Origin: an uncultured Jannaschia sp.
Lineage (GTDB): Bacteria; Pseudomonadota; Alphaproteobacteria; Rhodobacterales; Rhodobacteraceae
DNA: 64,000 bases
Assembly: GCF_947503795.1 (NCBI RefSeq)
Contig: NZ_CANNEZ010000001.1
Coordinates: 1,169,001-1,233,000, forward strand
Direction of reading: 5' to 3'
In this document: piece by piece, positions 1-9,348 of the stretch
How positions within the stretch are numbered: the first letter of the stretch is position 1
Layout of the letters: each line of letters starts with the position of its first letter
Translations under genes and position numbers: made by a program
The notes under the pieces: generated by a model
Told to the model about the DNA's origin: nothing
What the model saw: only the letters and a program-made list of their open reading frames with translations
Databases searched by the model: none

Positions 1-31
1 AACAAAAAATGAAAATCCGTGGACAAGCGAG

Positions 32-51
32 ATTTTGGAGAATATCAAAAT
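32..51. promoter_or_regulatory. Small inverted repeat before the GntR gene
   Basis: ATTTTG (32-37) and CAAAAT (46-51) form a 6-base inverted repeat with an 8-base spacer. It lies in an AT-rich stretch 24 bases before the preferred GntR start, which stands out against the GC-rich surroundings. GntR-family proteins often bind short palindromes at their own promoter, so autoregulation is possible. This is inference from symmetry and position only. Confidence 0.3.
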
Positions 52-74
52 TATGGAAGGGGGATGTCAGGCCG

Positions 75-731
75 ATGCCCGACACGAAATCACGAACCGA
101 TACGCCCGCGATCTATGCGGAATTGCAGCATCGCCTGCTGACGGGTGGATTCGTCCCCGGCGACAAGATCATGTCCGGTCCGCTGGCGCAGGAGTTCGGC
201 TGTTCGGCCAACACCGTGCGCGACGTGCTCCTGCAACTCTCCAAGGTCGGGCTCGTGGATTTCGCGATCCAGCGCGGGTTCCGCGCCCGCCAGGTCAGCC
301 GCGAGCGGCGCTCCGACATCGCGCGCTTCCGCGTCCTGCTGGAGCAGGAGGGGGCCGTCCGTTCGATGCGCAACGGCGGCCTGACCTGGGAGGCGAGCCT
401 GACCGCGGCCCATCACAGCCTCGTCCACATCGAGAACCAGATCGCACGCGCGGGTGACGGTGCGCCCATCGTCGGCATCTGGTCGGATGCCGAGCTGACC
501 TTCCACCGCACGCTGATCTCGGAATGCGCGCTGCCACCGCTGATCGAGACCTTCGAGAGCGTCTACATGCAGTTCCGCCAGCAGATGGTGGGGCTCGAGA
601 ACAATTGCGTGCCCGACTACTTCCACCAGATCATCGCGCATCATCAGCTTATCATGGACGCGGCACTCTCGGGAGACGAGGCGCGTCTGCGCCGCGAGAT
701 CGAGCATCACCAGGCGCGGCATTTCCTGTGA
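75..731 (+). CDS. GntR-family transcriptional regulator (FCD subfamily)
   Basis: This is a DNA-binding regulator of about 218 residues. The N-terminal winged helix (about residues 10-75) carries the GntR pattern, with LLTGGFVPGDKI followed by a helix-turn-helix (LAQEFGCSANTVRDVL). The C-terminal all-helical part has the FCD look, with FHRTLI, a histidine-rich HQIIAHHQLIMDA helix and a terminal EIEHHQARHF, which in this subfamily bind a metal and the effector. The ATG at 75 is preferred over the one at 9 because family proteins begin just before the helix-turn-helix and a purine-rich GAAGGGGGA precedes it. It sits beside a sugar-acid catabolic operon and probably controls it. The effector cannot be read from sequence. 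Confidence 0.88.
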   Translation: MPDTKSRTDTPAIYAELQHRLLTGGFVPGDKIMSGPLAQEFGCSANTVRDVLLQLSKVGLVDFAIQRGFRARQVSRERRSDIARFRVLLEQEGAVRSMRNGGLTWEASLTAAHHSLVHIENQIARAGDGAPIVGIWSDAELTFHRTLISECALPPLIETFESVYMQFRQQMVGLENNCVPDYFHQIIAHHQLIMDAALSGDEARLRREIEHHQARHFL

Positions 732-748
732 CTGCCGCGCGGCCCGGC

Positions 749-1609
749 TCAGATCCCGTTGCGACGCCGAAGCTCGAGGTAAAGCGCCGAGTGATCCATG
801 TCGGCGCCGTCCATCTCGTCGCGCAGCACCTTGAACCGGTCGTTGACCGCGGTCACCGCTGGCAATTCAAGGCCGAGCGTCCCGGCCTCGCCCAGCACGT
901 TGTTGAGGTCCTTGATCTGGAACTTGGTCAGCCCGCCGGGGACGAAATTGCCCTCGGTCATGCGCGCGCCATGCTGTTGCAGGATGACGCTGTCGGCGAA
1001 TCCGCCCTTGAGGGCCTGACGCACGGCCGCCGGGTCGGCGCCACCGCGCTCCAGCAGAAGCATCGCCTCGGCCACCGCGCCGATGGTGCAGGCGACGATG
1101 GCCTGATTGGCGAGCTTGGCCAGCTGCCCCGCGCCCACGGGCCCGACATGAACCGGCGTTCCGAGATCGGCCAGCACCGCCTTCACCGCGTCGAAATGCG
1201 CCGCGTCGCCGCCCGCCATGATCGCCAGCGTCGCGCCCTCGGCGCCCTTGGTGCCGCCGGAGACCGGCGCGTCAACATAGCCCATGCCTCGCTCGGCGAA
1301 GCGCGCGCCGTGATCCCGTGCTTCCTCGGGCTTGATCGACCCCATTTCGACCCAGATTGCACCCACGGCGAAGGCGTCCATCGCATCCGACTGTACCCGG
1401 TCCGAGGTCGCGCCGTCCGACAGCATCGAGATCACGATCGCCTTCCCCGCCACGGCCACGGCCGGGCTTTCGGCGACGGTCGCACCTTCGATTGCGCGGG
1501 CCTTTTCGGGCGAGCGGTTCCAGACGGTGACGTCATGGCCCGCGGCGATAAGGTTGCGGGCCATCGGAGCGCCCATCAGGCCGGTTCCGAGCAATGCGAG
1601 CGGGATCAT
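749..1609 (-). CDS. NAD(P)-dependent 3-hydroxyisobutyrate dehydrogenase-family oxidoreductase
   Basis: This is a beta-hydroxyacid dehydrogenase of 286 residues, close to the usual family length. The N-terminal Rossmann fold opens with LALLGTGLMGAPMARNL, and a WNR stretch at the end of beta-2 suggests NADP(H) preference. The conserved GQLAKLANQ segment supplies the family's catalytic lysine. The C-terminal helical domain is complete. Relatives reduce tartronate semialdehyde or oxidise 3-hydroxyisobutyrate or other beta-hydroxyacids, and the substrate here is unknown. The start at 1609 is chosen because GGAGAGA lies just before this ATG; an upstream in-frame ATG at 1633 lacks such a site. It is divergent from the SDR gene, with 65 bases between the starts, so the two probably share a control region. 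Confidence 0.88.
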   Translation of the reverse strand: MIPLALLGTGLMGAPMARNLIAAGHDVTVWNRSPEKARAIEGATVAESPAVAVAGKAIVISMLSDGATSDRVQSDAMDAFAVGAIWVEMGSIKPEEARDHGARFAERGMGYVDAPVSGGTKGAEGATLAIMAGGDAAHFDAVKAVLADLGTPVHVGPVGAGQLAKLANQAIVACTIGAVAEAMLLLERGGADPAAVRQALKGGFADSVILQQHGARMTEGNFVPGGLTKFQIKDLNNVLGEAGTLGLELPAVTAVNDRFKVLRDEMDGADMDHSALYLELRRRNGI

Positions 1610-1674
1610 GGGTCTCTCCGTGTTTGCGCTCACGGTAGAAACGAAATAGCCCCAGATACAACCGGGAGAGTGAC

Positions 1675-2415
1675 ATGACGGACCGCCTGAAGGGGAAACG
1701 CGCCCTGATCACCGCCGCCGGGCAGGGGATCGGGCGCGCCACCGCAGAGATGTGGGTTGCCGAAGGGGCCGAGGTCTTCGCAACCGACCGCGACGCGGCA
1801 CTTCTGGACGGGCTCGACTGCGAGACCTTCGCCCTTGATGTGCGCGATCCGGCCTCGATCCGGGACGGCGTCGCGAAGGCGCGCCCGACGGTCCTCTTCA
1901 ATTGCGCGGGGTTCGTGCATCACGGCGACGTGCAGGCCGCGACCGAGGACGAGTGGGAAATGGGGTTCGACCTGAACGTCCGCTCGATGTTCCGAACGAT
2001 CCAGGCGTCGCTGCCCCACATGCTCGAGGCCGGCACGGGGTCCATCGTCAACATGTCGTCCGCCGCATCATCCGTCCTCGGCGCGCCGAACCGCTTCATC
2101 TACGGCGCCACCAAGGCCGCCGTGATCGGGCTGACGAAATCGGTCGCGGTCGACTACATCAAGCGCGGAATCCGCTGCAACGCGATCTGCCCCGGCACCG
2201 TGGAAAGCCCGTCCTGGCATGAGCGGGTGAAGGCGCTGGGCGAGGAGATGGGCAGCTACGACGCCGCCCTCGAAGCCTTCGTCTCGCGGCAGCCGATGGG
2301 TCGCGTGGCCCAGGCGACCGAGATCGCCGCGCTCGCCACGTATCTCGCCTCGGACGAGAGCGCGTTCACCACCGGCCATCCGCATGTGATCGACGGTGGC
2401 TGGTCGGGTCAGTGA
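1675..2415 (+). CDS. SDR oxidoreductase, 2-keto-3-deoxy-sugar-acid dehydrogenase-like
   Basis: This is a classical short-chain dehydrogenase of 246 residues. The dinucleotide motif TAAGQGIG occupies residues 13-20. The NAG motif is altered to NCAG, the catalytic serine lies in NMSSAAS, and Tyr143 and Lys147 lie in YGATK. The C-terminus has the HVIDGGW signature. Its overall pattern resembles 2-keto-3-deoxy-L-fuconate 4-dehydrogenases, which oxidise the C4 hydroxyl of a deoxy-keto acid. The downstream FAH-family hydrolase would cleave exactly such a diketo product, which supports this role. It is the first gene of a plus-strand catabolic operon. The precise sugar is inference. Confidence 0.85.
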   Translation: MTDRLKGKRALITAAGQGIGRATAEMWVAEGAEVFATDRDAALLDGLDCETFALDVRDPASIRDGVAKARPTVLFNCAGFVHHGDVQAATEDEWEMGFDLNVRSMFRTIQASLPHMLEAGTGSIVNMSSAASSVLGAPNRFIYGATKAAVIGLTKSVAVDYIKRGIRCNAICPGTVESPSWHERVKALGEEMGSYDAALEAFVSRQPMGRVAQATEIAALATYLASDESAFTTGHPHVIDGGWSGQ

Positions 2416-2463
2416 TCCAACTTGAACGACATGCCGTAACGAACTGATACCGAACGGAATCCC

Positions 2464-4239
2464 ATGACCAAGCTTCGCTCCCGCCTTTGGTTCGACAACC
2501 CCGACAACCGAGAGATGACGGCGCTCTATCTCGAACGCTATCTGAACTACGGTCTGACCCGCGAGGAGTTGCAGGGCTCGAAGCCTATCATCGCCATTGC
2601 CCAGACGGGCAGCGATCTGAGCCCCTGCAACCGGCATCACCTGGAACTGGAAAAGCGGGTCCACGACGGCATCATCGCCGCCGGTGGCGTACCCCTCCAG
2701 GTGCCGGTCCATCCGATCCAGGAGACGGGCAAGCGCCCGACCGCCTCGCTCGACCGCAACCTCGCCTATCTCAGCCTCAGCGAGACGCTGAATGGCTATC
2801 CCCTGGACGGCGTTGTCCTGATGATCGGGTGCGACAAGACCACGCCGGCCCTGCTCATGGCGGCCGCGACGGTCAACATTCCCGCCATCGCGCTGAGTGT
2901 CGGGCCGATGCTCAACGGCTGGTTCAAGGGCGAGCGGACGGGGTCGGGTACAATCGTCTGGAAGGCGCGCGAGATGCATGCCGCCGGCGAGATCGACGAC
3001 GCGGGCTTCATGGAGATCGTGGCCTCCAGCACGCCGTCGGTCGGTTATTGCAACACGATGGGCACGGCCACGACGATGAACTCGCTGGCCGAGGCGCTGG
3101 GAATGCAGCTTCCGGGTGCGGCTGCGATCCCCGCGCCCTATCGGCAGCGGGGGCATATCAGCTACCAGACCGGTCAGCGCATCGTCGAGATGGTGCACGA
3201 GGATCTGAAACCCTCGGACATCATGACGCGCGCAGCGTTCGAGAACGCCATCGTCACCAACTCCGCCATCGGGGGGAGCACGAACGCGCCCATCCATCTG
3301 AACGCTGTCGCGCGCCATCTGGGCGTCCCGCTCGACAACGACGACTGGCAGGCGCTGGGCCATCACATCCCGCTGGTGGTGAACCTTCAGCCCGCCGGCG
3401 CATATCTGGGCGAGGATTACTACCACGCGGGCGGCGTGCCTGCGGTGATGGGGCAGTTGATGGCCGCCGACCTTCTGCCGCATCCGGGCGCGATGACGGT
3501 CAACGGACGCACGATGGGCGAGAACGTCGAGGGCCTTGCCACCCAACTGCCGGATGTCATCAAGCCGATCGACGCGCCGATGAAGGACGCGGCGGGATTC
3601 CTCAACCTCAAGGGCAACCTCTTCGACTCGGCGATCATGAAGACCAGCGTGATCTCCGAGGCGTTTCGATCCCGTTACCTCTCGAATGCGGACGATCCCG
3701 AAGCCTTCGAGGGACGCGCCATCGTCTTCGACGGCCCCGAGGACTTCCACGCGAAGATCGACGACGAAGCGCTTGGAATCACGGAGGATTGCATCCTCAT
3801 CATGCGTGGCGCGGGGCCCATCGGCTATCCCGGCGCGGCCGAGGTCGTGAACATGCGGCCTCCGGCTTACCTCATCAAGCGCGGCATCCACGAACTGCCC
3901 TGCATCGGCGACGGGCGGCAGTCCGGCACCTCTGGCAGCCCCTCGATCCTGAACGCCTCGCCCGAGGCGGCGGCAGGCGGCGGGCTCGCCCTCGTGGCAA
4001 CAGGCGACCGGGTGCGGATCGACCTCGGCCGCGGCACGGCGAACATGCTCGTCCCCGACGACGAGCTGACCGCTCGCCGACAAGCCTTGCCGCCGCAGCC
4101 CTTCACCCCGCCCAGCGAGACGCCGTGGCAGGAGATCTTCCGCGAGCGGGTCGGACCGCTCTCGGAGGGGATGATCCTGCGTGGCGCGGATGCCTATCGT
4201 GGGACCGCCCAGAAGGGCGTCGCGCGCGACAACCACTGA
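2464..4239 (+). CDS. IlvD/Edd-family sugar-acid dehydratase (L-arabonate/L-fuconate type)
   Basis: This is an iron-sulfur dehydratase of 591 residues, the usual size for pentonate dehydratases of the IlvD/Edd family. Three cysteines fit the [2Fe-2S] ligands of that subgroup: Cys55 (SPCN), Cys123 (GCDKTTPA) and Cys196 (GYCNTMGT). Lys125, next to the second cysteine, corresponds to the carbamylated metal-binding lysine. The QSGTSGSPS segment near the C-terminus supplies the catalytic serine. Such enzymes remove water from an aldonic acid to give a 2-keto-3-deoxy acid. The next genes encode an FAH hydrolase and a 2-hydroxyacid dehydrogenase, and an SDR lies before it, as expected for a non-phosphorylating sugar-acid route. 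Exact substrate unknown. Confidence 0.9.
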   Translation: MTKLRSRLWFDNPDNREMTALYLERYLNYGLTREELQGSKPIIAIAQTGSDLSPCNRHHLELEKRVHDGIIAAGGVPLQVPVHPIQETGKRPTASLDRNLAYLSLSETLNGYPLDGVVLMIGCDKTTPALLMAAATVNIPAIALSVGPMLNGWFKGERTGSGTIVWKAREMHAAGEIDDAGFMEIVASSTPSVGYCNTMGTATTMNSLAEALGMQLPGAAAIPAPYRQRGHISYQTGQRIVEMVHEDLKPSDIMTRAAFENAIVTNSAIGGSTNAPIHLNAVARHLGVPLDNDDWQALGHHIPLVVNLQPAGAYLGEDYYHAGGVPAVMGQLMAADLLPHPGAMTVNGRTMGENVEGLATQLPDVIKPIDAPMKDAAGFLNLKGNLFDSAIMKTSVISEAFRSRYLSNADDPEAFEGRAIVFDGPEDFHAKIDDEALGITEDCILIMRGAGPIGYPGAAEVVNMRPPAYLIKRGIHELPCIGDGRQSGTSGSPSILNASPEAAAGGGLALVATGDRVRIDLGRGTANMLVPDDELTARRQALPPQPFTPPSETPWQEIFRERVGPLSEGMILRGADAYRGTAQKGVARDNH

Positions 4240-4270
4240 CACGAAGACAAAGAATACAGGGAGATACCAG

Positions 4271-5119
4271 ATGAAGCTGTGCCGTTTCGGGGCGCCGGGC
4301 GCCGAGAAGCCCGGACTGATCGATCACAATGGCGACCTGCGCGACCTGAGCGCCGAAGTGGCCGATATCGCCGCCGAAACCCTGTCGGACAAAAGCCTCG
4401 AGATCCTCTCGAAGCTCGATCCGATGGCGCTGCCGAAGGTGGACGGGCCGGTGCGCTACGGCCCCTGCGTCGCGGGCATCGGCAAGTTCATGTGCATCGG
4501 CCTGAACTACTCCGACCACGCCGCCGAGACGGGCGCCGACATCCCCGAGCATCCGATCCTCTTCATGAAGGCCACCAGCGCCGTGGTCGGTCCCGACGAC
4601 GATGTGGTGATGCCGCGCGGCTCGACCCATACCGACTGGGAGGTCGAGCTGGGCGTCGTGATCGGATCGGAGTGCAAATACGTCTCCGAGGAAGACGCGC
4701 TGAACCATGTCGCCGGCTACTGCGTCATCAACGACGTGTCCGAGCGGCATTTCCAGACCAAGCTCACCGGCCAGTGGACCAAGGGAAAGTCCTGCGACAC
4801 ATTCGGCCCCACCGGCCCGTGGCTCGTGACCCGCGACGAAGTCGGCGACGTCCAGAACCTCGCCATGCATTGCGACGTGAACGGCAAGCGCATGCAGACC
4901 GGAAACACCAACACGATGATCTTCACCGTGGCCCAGTGCATCAGCCATCTGAGCCAGATGTTCACCCTGCATCCCGGCGACGTCATCTCGACCGGCACGC
5001 CGCCCGGCGTCGGCATGGGGATCAAGCCCGAGCCGGTCTACCTGAAGGCGGGCGACGTCATGGAGCTGTCGATCGAGAAGCTCGGCTCCCAGCGCCAGAC
5101 GGTGCGCGCCGATGACTAA
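4271..5119 (+). CDS. Fumarylacetoacetate hydrolase-family protein (2,4-diketo-3-deoxy acid hydrolase-like)
   Basis: This is an FAH-superfamily C-C hydrolase of 282 residues. The core begins around FMCIGLNYSDHAAETG (residues 76-91) and includes the metal-binding acidic residues in TDWEVELGVVIG and NDVSERHFQ. The C-terminal STGTPPGVGMG loop is typical. Close functional relatives cleave 2,4-diketo-3-deoxy-L-fuconate or -rhamnonate to pyruvate and a small hydroxyacid, which fits the SDR and dehydratase beside it. The ATG at 4271 starts the typical MKLCRFG N-terminus, with AGGGAGA shortly upstream. The 3' end overlaps the next gene by 8 bases, so the two are translationally coupled. Confidence 0.88.
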   Translation: MKLCRFGAPGAEKPGLIDHNGDLRDLSAEVADIAAETLSDKSLEILSKLDPMALPKVDGPVRYGPCVAGIGKFMCIGLNYSDHAAETGADIPEHPILFMKATSAVVGPDDDVVMPRGSTHTDWEVELGVVIGSECKYVSEEDALNHVAGYCVINDVSERHFQTKLTGQWTKGKSCDTFGPTGPWLVTRDEVGDVQNLAMHCDVNGKRMQTGNTNTMIFTVAQCISHLSQMFTLHPGDVISTGTPPGVGMGIKPEPVYLKAGDVMELSIEKLGSQRQTVRADD

Positions 5120-6068
5120 GGTCAAGCTGCTCCAGATCGGAGAGATTACCGACCGGATGCGCGACGCGCTGTCGCCCCATTTCGAGATCGACATCCTGTT
5201 CGACCAGGATGACCGCGCGGGCTTCCTGCGCGACCATGGCGCGGACTACCTGGCGATCCTGACGAATGGCCATTGGGGCGTCCCCGAGGATGTCGCCGCA
5301 GCCACGCCGAACCTCAAGGTCGTCTCGTCCTACGGCGTGGGCTACGACGCGATCGATGCCGATGACTACGCCGCGCGCGGCATCCTCGTGGCCCATACGC
5401 CCGACGTCCTGAACGACGAGGTGGCGAACACCTTCGTGATGCTCTGGCTCGCCGTCTCGCGGGAGCTCATTCCGTCGGACCGCCACGCCCGGTCGGGTGA
5501 ATGGGAGACGGGGGGCAACTATCCCCTGACGCGCTCGGTGATGCACCGGAGGGTCGGCATCCTCGGGCTGGGCCGGATCGGTCAGACCATCGCCGATCGC
5601 TGTGCGGCCTTCGACGCCGAGATCCACTACCATTCCCGCTCGCCCAAGGACGTGCCCTACACCTATCACGACAGCGCGGAGGCCTGCGCCGCCGCCGTCG
5701 AGGTCCTCGTCGCGATCACGCCGGGCGGCCCGTCGACGCAGCACATGGTCAATGCTGATGTGCTGCGCGCCCTCGGCCCCGACGGGCTGTTCTTCAACGT
5801 CGCGCGCGGCTCGGTCGTCGACGAAGACGCCCTCGTGGCGGCCTTGCGGGACGGCACGATCGCGGGCGCGGGGCTCGACGTGTTCGAGGCCGAGCCGAAG
5901 ATTCCCGACGCGCTCAAGGACATGGATAACGTCGTGCTGACGCCCCATGTTGCCTCGGGCACGCACGAGACGCGGCAGGCGATGGGGGACCTCGTGGTCG
6001 AGAACCTGACCCAGTGGCTCGCGGACGGCACCGTGAGCACGCCGGTCCCGGAATGCCGCGACCTGTGA
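5112..6068 (+). CDS. D-isomer-specific 2-hydroxyacid dehydrogenase (hydroxypyruvate/glyoxylate reductase-like)
   Basis: This 318-residue enzyme has the two-domain D-2-hydroxyacid dehydrogenase fold. The nucleotide motif is ILGLGRIG, followed by an HYHSRS segment whose Ser-Arg usually marks NADPH preference. The catalytic arginine ([10 protein letters not shown]), glutamate (FEAEP) and histidine ([11 protein letters not shown]) are all present. It reduces a 2-keto acid such as hydroxypyruvate or glyoxylate. In this operon it could handle the small hydroxy- or keto-acid released by the FAH hydrolase. It starts inside the last codons of that gene and ends 1 base before the next start, so expression is tightly coupled. 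Confidence 0.88.
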   Translation: MTKVKLLQIGEITDRMRDALSPHFEIDILFDQDDRAGFLRDHGADYLAILTNGHWGVPEDVAAATPNLKVVSSYGVGYDAIDADDYAARGILVAHTPDVLNDEVANTFVMLWLAVSRELIPSDRHARSGEWETGGNYPLTRSVMHRRVGILGLGRIGQTIADRCAAFDAEIHYHSRSPKDVPYTYHDSAEACAAAVEVLVAITPGGPSTQHMVNADVLRALGPDGLFFNVARGSVVDEDALVAALRDGTIAGAGLDVFEAEPKIPDALKDMDNVVLTPHVASGTHETRQAMGDLVVENLTQWLADGTVSTPVPECRDL

Positions 6069-6069
6069 C

Positions 6070-7155
6070 ATGACGGCCGTGATCGACCGGGTCACGGCCC
6101 GTCTGTTCGACGTGCCGCTGGACGAGGTGCTGGTGGATGCCAAGCATGGCGATCATACGCATTTCCAGCTGGTGACCTGCACCATCGGCACCTCGGACGG
6201 GGCCGAGGGGACGGGCTACACCTACACGGGCGGCAAGGGCGGCACGGCCATCCTCGCCATGATCCGCGACGACCTCGCGCCCTTCCTGATGGGCCGCGCG
6301 CCTGCGCCCGAGGCACTGCACGACGCGATGCAGTGGCACATGCATTACGTCGCGCGGGGCGGCGTCGCGAGCTTCGCGATCTCGGCGGTGGATATCGCGC
6401 TCTGGGACATCCGCGGCCTCGGGACGGGAAGCAGTCTCGTCGAGATGGCGGGGGGCCATTCCGACCGGTGCGGTGCCTATTGCGGCGGGATCGATCTCGG
6501 CTTCGATCTGCCGAAGCTGCTCGCCTCGGTCGAGGGCTACCTGGAGCAGGGCGTCGACGGGGTGAAGATCAAGGTCGGTCGCTCCGACGACCAGCAGCGC
6601 GCCGAAGCCGTCCGCAGCCTGATCGGGCCGGACCGGGCCCTGATGGTGGACGCGAATTACGCGCTCGACCGTGCCACCGCGATCGAGGCGGCGCGCGGCT
6701 TCATGGATCTCGAGATCCGTTGGTTCGAGGAGCCGATCGAGCCCGATGACTATGCGGGCTATGCCGCCATCGCCGACGCGACGGGCTGCCCGCTTGCGAT
6801 GGGGGAGAACCTCCATACGCTGCACGAGTTCGGCTATGCCGTGGCGCAGGCGAAGCTCTCGTACCTGCAACCCGACGCCAGCAATTGCGGCGGCATTACG
6901 GGCTGGCTCCGGGTCGCGGCGCTGGCCGCCGAAGCCGGTCTTCCGATCTCGAGCCACGGGATGCAGGAGCTGCACGTCTCGCTCGTGTCGGCCCAGCCCC
7001 ATGCCGACCGGATCGAGATCCACAGCTTCCCCATCGACCGCTACACGACCCGTCCGCTCGTGCTGGACGGCGCCCAGGCCGTGGCCCCGTCGCAACCGGG
7101 GATCGGGGTCACCTTCGACTGGGGCCGGCTGGCCCCTCACGAGCGACACGGATAG
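6070..7155 (+). CDS. Mandelate racemase/muconate lactonizing enzyme-family dehydratase
   Basis: This 361-residue protein belongs to the enolase superfamily. Catalytic residues of the mandelate-racemase subgroup are visible: Lys166 and Lys168 (KIK), metal ligands Asp194 (DAN), Glu220 (FEEP) and Glu246 (GEN), and the Asp269/His296 dyad ([12 protein letters not shown]). This set fits acid-sugar dehydratases or racemases rather than muconate cycloisomerases. It follows the 2-hydroxyacid dehydrogenase by 1 base and ends the operon. It provides a second dehydratase of an unrelated fold next to the IlvD/Edd enzyme, so the locus may accept two epimeric sugar acids. Specific substrate not assignable. 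Confidence 0.88.
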   Translation: MTAVIDRVTARLFDVPLDEVLVDAKHGDHTHFQLVTCTIGTSDGAEGTGYTYTGGKGGTAILAMIRDDLAPFLMGRAPAPEALHDAMQWHMHYVARGGVASFAISAVDIALWDIRGLGTGSSLVEMAGGHSDRCGAYCGGIDLGFDLPKLLASVEGYLEQGVDGVKIKVGRSDDQQRAEAVRSLIGPDRALMVDANYALDRATAIEAARGFMDLEIRWFEEPIEPDDYAGYAAIADATGCPLAMGENLHTLHEFGYAVAQAKLSYLQPDASNCGGITGWLRVAALAAEAGLPISSHGMQELHVSLVSAQPHADRIEIHSFPIDRYTTRPLVLDGAQAVAPSQPGIGVTFDWGRLAPHERHG

Positions 7156-7193
7156 GGACCGGCGCGCACCGAACGCCACGGGCGCGAAGAATC

Positions 7194-8321
7194 TTAGGCT
7201 AAGATTTTTGGCACCCGGGCGATCCGGGCGCGCAGGGTGGCGACCCGATCGGCGACGTCGGATCGGACCGGCCCGCCGCGCGGCGGATCGACCAGTGTCG
7301 TGTACCAGTGTGTCGGCGGCGCCTTGCCGCGCCGGTTTCCGCGCCATTCCAGTCCGCGCAGCACCGCCTCCGCCGCCGCGGGCAGGCGGTCCGGCAGGTC
7401 GCGGCCCGAGAGCGTGCCCCAGGCGGCCGTCCAGAGGCGCCCCACCGACCAAGGATTGTAGCCGCCACCGCCCAGAAGGAGTAAGCGCGGGGCCAGCGGC
7501 ATCAGGCCGCGCAGCACTGCGAGATGCGCGCGGTTCGAGAGGGCGAGTCGCGAGAGCGGGTCCTCCTCGACCGCGTCCGCGCCGCATTGCATCACGATGG
7601 CTTCCGGACGGAAGGCCTCGACCGCGGGCAGGATGAGGCGGTCTCGGGCCAGCGCCATCTCGTCGTCGTTGGTCCCGCGCGGCAGCGGCAGATTGAAGAC
7701 TTGACCCAGCCCCGCATCATCCAGCGCGCCGGTCCAGGGCCAGCGCCGTTCCTCGTGCGTCGAGATCAGGAGGATGTCGGGATCGTCCGCGAAGGCGGCC
7801 TCGACCCCGTCCATGTGATGCGCGTCGATGTCGATATAGGCGATCCGCCGGATGCCGCTCGCGCGCAGCGACAGGATGCCGAAGACGCAATCGTTGAGAT
7901 AGCAGAACCCGTTCGCGCGGTCGGGCATTCCGTGATGCGTGCCGCCGCCGGGCACGTGGACGCGCCCGCCCTGCGCCAGGAGTTCGCCCGCGAGGATCAC
8001 GCCGCCGACGCCTGTGGCCGGGCGGCGGAACATCTCGGGGAAGACCGGGTTCGACACCGTCCCGAGCCCGTGGCGCGCCGTGGTCGCCTCGTCGACCCGT
8101 CCCTCGGTCTCGGCGCGCATCAGCGCCTCGACATAGGCGGCGCTGTGCCAGACGCGGAGTGCTGCGGGACGCGCGCGAGGCGAGGTGCGGAAGTGGCCCG
8201 GCGGCAGCCAGCCCAGCGCGCGCGAAAGGTCCATGACCGTCGAGACACGCGGCACCCGGAGGGGATGCCAGTCGCCATAGCTCGACCCGCGATAGATCTC
8301 GTGCCCGAGCAGCAGCGTCAG
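7194..8321 (-). CDS. Histone deacetylase-family (AcuC-like) deacetylase
   Basis: This zinc-dependent arginase/deacetylase-fold enzyme removes acetyl groups from protein lysines or polyamines. It has the paired-histidine GGGTHHG motif, the metal-binding IDIDAHHMDG segment and the GGGGYN loop. The N-terminus (LLGHEIYRGSSYG) resembles AcuC-type proteins. The start is unusual. The only ATG/GTG/TTG start before the conserved region is a GTG at 8435, deep inside the peroxidase gene and without a ribosome site. A CTG at 8321-8319 overlaps the peroxidase stop as CTGA and fits the family N-terminus, so coupled initiation at CTG is preferred. With that start the protein is 375 residues. Confidence 0.85.
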   Translation of the reverse strand: MTLLLGHEIYRGSSYGDWHPLRVPRVSTVMDLSRALGWLPPGHFRTSPRARPAALRVWHSAAYVEALMRAETEGRVDEATTARHGLGTVSNPVFPEMFRRPATGVGGVILAGELLAQGGRVHVPGGGTHHGMPDRANGFCYLNDCVFGILSLRASGIRRIAYIDIDAHHMDGVEAAFADDPDILLISTHEERRWPWTGALDDAGLGQVFNLPLPRGTNDDEMALARDRLILPAVEAFRPEAIVMQCGADAVEEDPLSRLALSNRAHLAVLRGLMPLAPRLLLLGGGGYNPWSVGRLWTAAWGTLSGRDLPDRLPAAAEAVLRGLEWRGNRRGKAPPTHWYTTLVDPPRGGPVRSDVADRVATLRARIARVPKILA

Positions 8322-8821
8322 GGCAGGGCGCTTTCGACGAGGTCGATCATGCGGGGCGAGAGCGGCTTGGTCGAGGACGGCTCGAAGGCCAGAAGGTCCC
8401 CGCCGGGTGCCAGAAGCGCCTTGTAGAAGTTCCACCGCGGCGCTGCACCGTGGGTTTCGGCCAGCCAGCGGTAGAACGGGTGCGCATCGGCGCCGGTGAC
8501 ATCGGTGATTGTCGTCATAGGTAGGGTCAGGCCGTAATTCACCTCGCAGAATTCGGCGACGGACTCCGCATCGGCCAGTTCCTGCCGGAACGCGTCCGAC
8601 GGCACCGCGAGGACGGTCAGGCCCTGCTCGCCGTATCGCTCGTGCAAGGCCTGGAGCCCCGCATACTGGTCGGTGAAGCCGCAGAGCGACGCGGTATTCA
8701 CCACCAGCACCGGCCCGTCCGAAAGCGCGGCGAGGTCGATCGTCCCACCCTCCAGCGCCTCGAATTCGAAGGCGCGCGCGGGCAGCGCGGCGAGGAGGAG
8801 AAGGGCGAGGATGAGGCGCAT
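8318..8821 (-). CDS. Exported glutathione peroxidase-family protein
   Basis: This is a 167-residue thiol peroxidase. Residues 1-17 form a hydrophobic signal peptide ending in PARA, so it probably acts outside the cytoplasm. The peroxidatic Cys47 (TASLCGF), Gln79 and the Trp129-Asn130 pair of the catalytic tetrad are present. The second cysteine seen in many bacterial and plant homologues (in PCNQF) is replaced by Ser in PSDAF, so a thioredoxin-type two-cysteine cycle is not obvious. It reduces peroxides using a thiol donor, which is not identifiable here. The 3' end overlaps the deacetylase start. Confidence 0.85.
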   Translation of the reverse strand: MRLILALLLLAALPARAFEFEALEGGTIDLAALSDGPVLVVNTASLCGFTDQYAGLQALHERYGEQGLTVLAVPSDAFRQELADAESVAEFCEVNYGLTLPMTTITDVTGADAHPFYRWLAETHGAAPRWNFYKALLAPGGDLLAFEPSSTKPLSPRMIDLVESALP

Positions 8822-8940
8822 ATCCCCGAGGTAGCCGGGCGCGCCGTCAGTTCAACCGGCGGCATCTCCGCGGGCCTTGGCATTGCGCAGGGACGGGAAA
8901 CCCCTAGATTGCAAAGCCAGACGAAGGACACGCACCGCCC

Positions 8941-9348
8941 ATGATCCGCTACGCCCTCCGCTGTGCCGCCGGCCACGATTTCGAGAGCTGGTTCGCCTCC
9001 GCCGACGCCTATGACGCGCTGGCGGCGAAGGGTCTGGTGAGCTGTGGCTGCGGCTCGACCGATGTGACAAAGGCGTTGATGGCGCCCAAGGTCGCGGCGA
9101 AGGGTAACCGTTTGTCGACGCCGACCACGCCGATCGAGACCAGGATCGCCGAGCTGCGCGCCAAGGTCGAGGCGGAGGCGAGCTATGTCGGCCCGCGTTT
9201 CGCCGAAGAGGCCCGGCGCATTCACGCCTCCGAGACGCCCGAGACCCCGATCTACGGCGAGGCCAATCTCGCCGAGGCGAAGGCCCTGATCGATGACGGG
9301 ATTGCGGTCGCGCCGCTCCCGTTCCGCCCAAGGGCGAAGGCCAACTGA
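8941..9348 (+). CDS. DUF1178 family protein
   Basis: This 135-residue protein has the DUF1178 pattern. It starts MIRYALRC, followed by GHDFESWF, then a CGCGS pair that with the first cysteine may bind a metal, and KALMAPKVA. The C-terminal part is charged and helical with EEARRIH. The family is widespread in alphaproteobacteria and has no established function. Its stop overlaps the ATG of the next gene by one base, suggesting joint translation with the SDR and then the molybdate transporter. Confidence 0.85.
   Translation: MIRYALRCAAGHDFESWFASADAYDALAAKGLVSCGCGSTDVTKALMAPKVAAKGNRLSTPTTPIETRIAELRAKVEAEASYVGPRFAEEARRIHASETPETPIYGEANLAEAKALIDDGIAVAPLPFRPRAKAN

Noticed and set aside
2068-4242. 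Long minus-strand frame opposite the IlvD/Edd dehydratase
   Set aside because: It is an antisense shadow of a gene with clear iron-sulfur motifs; its translation is rich in Arg, His and Gly without any domain.
7190-7206. Palindrome AATCTTAGGCTAAGATT at the end of the mandelate-racemase-family gene
   Set aside because: Considered as a bidirectional terminator, since TTTT follows on the plus strand, but the stem is AT-rich and has almost no loop and it overlaps the deacetylase stop, so it was not listed as a feature.
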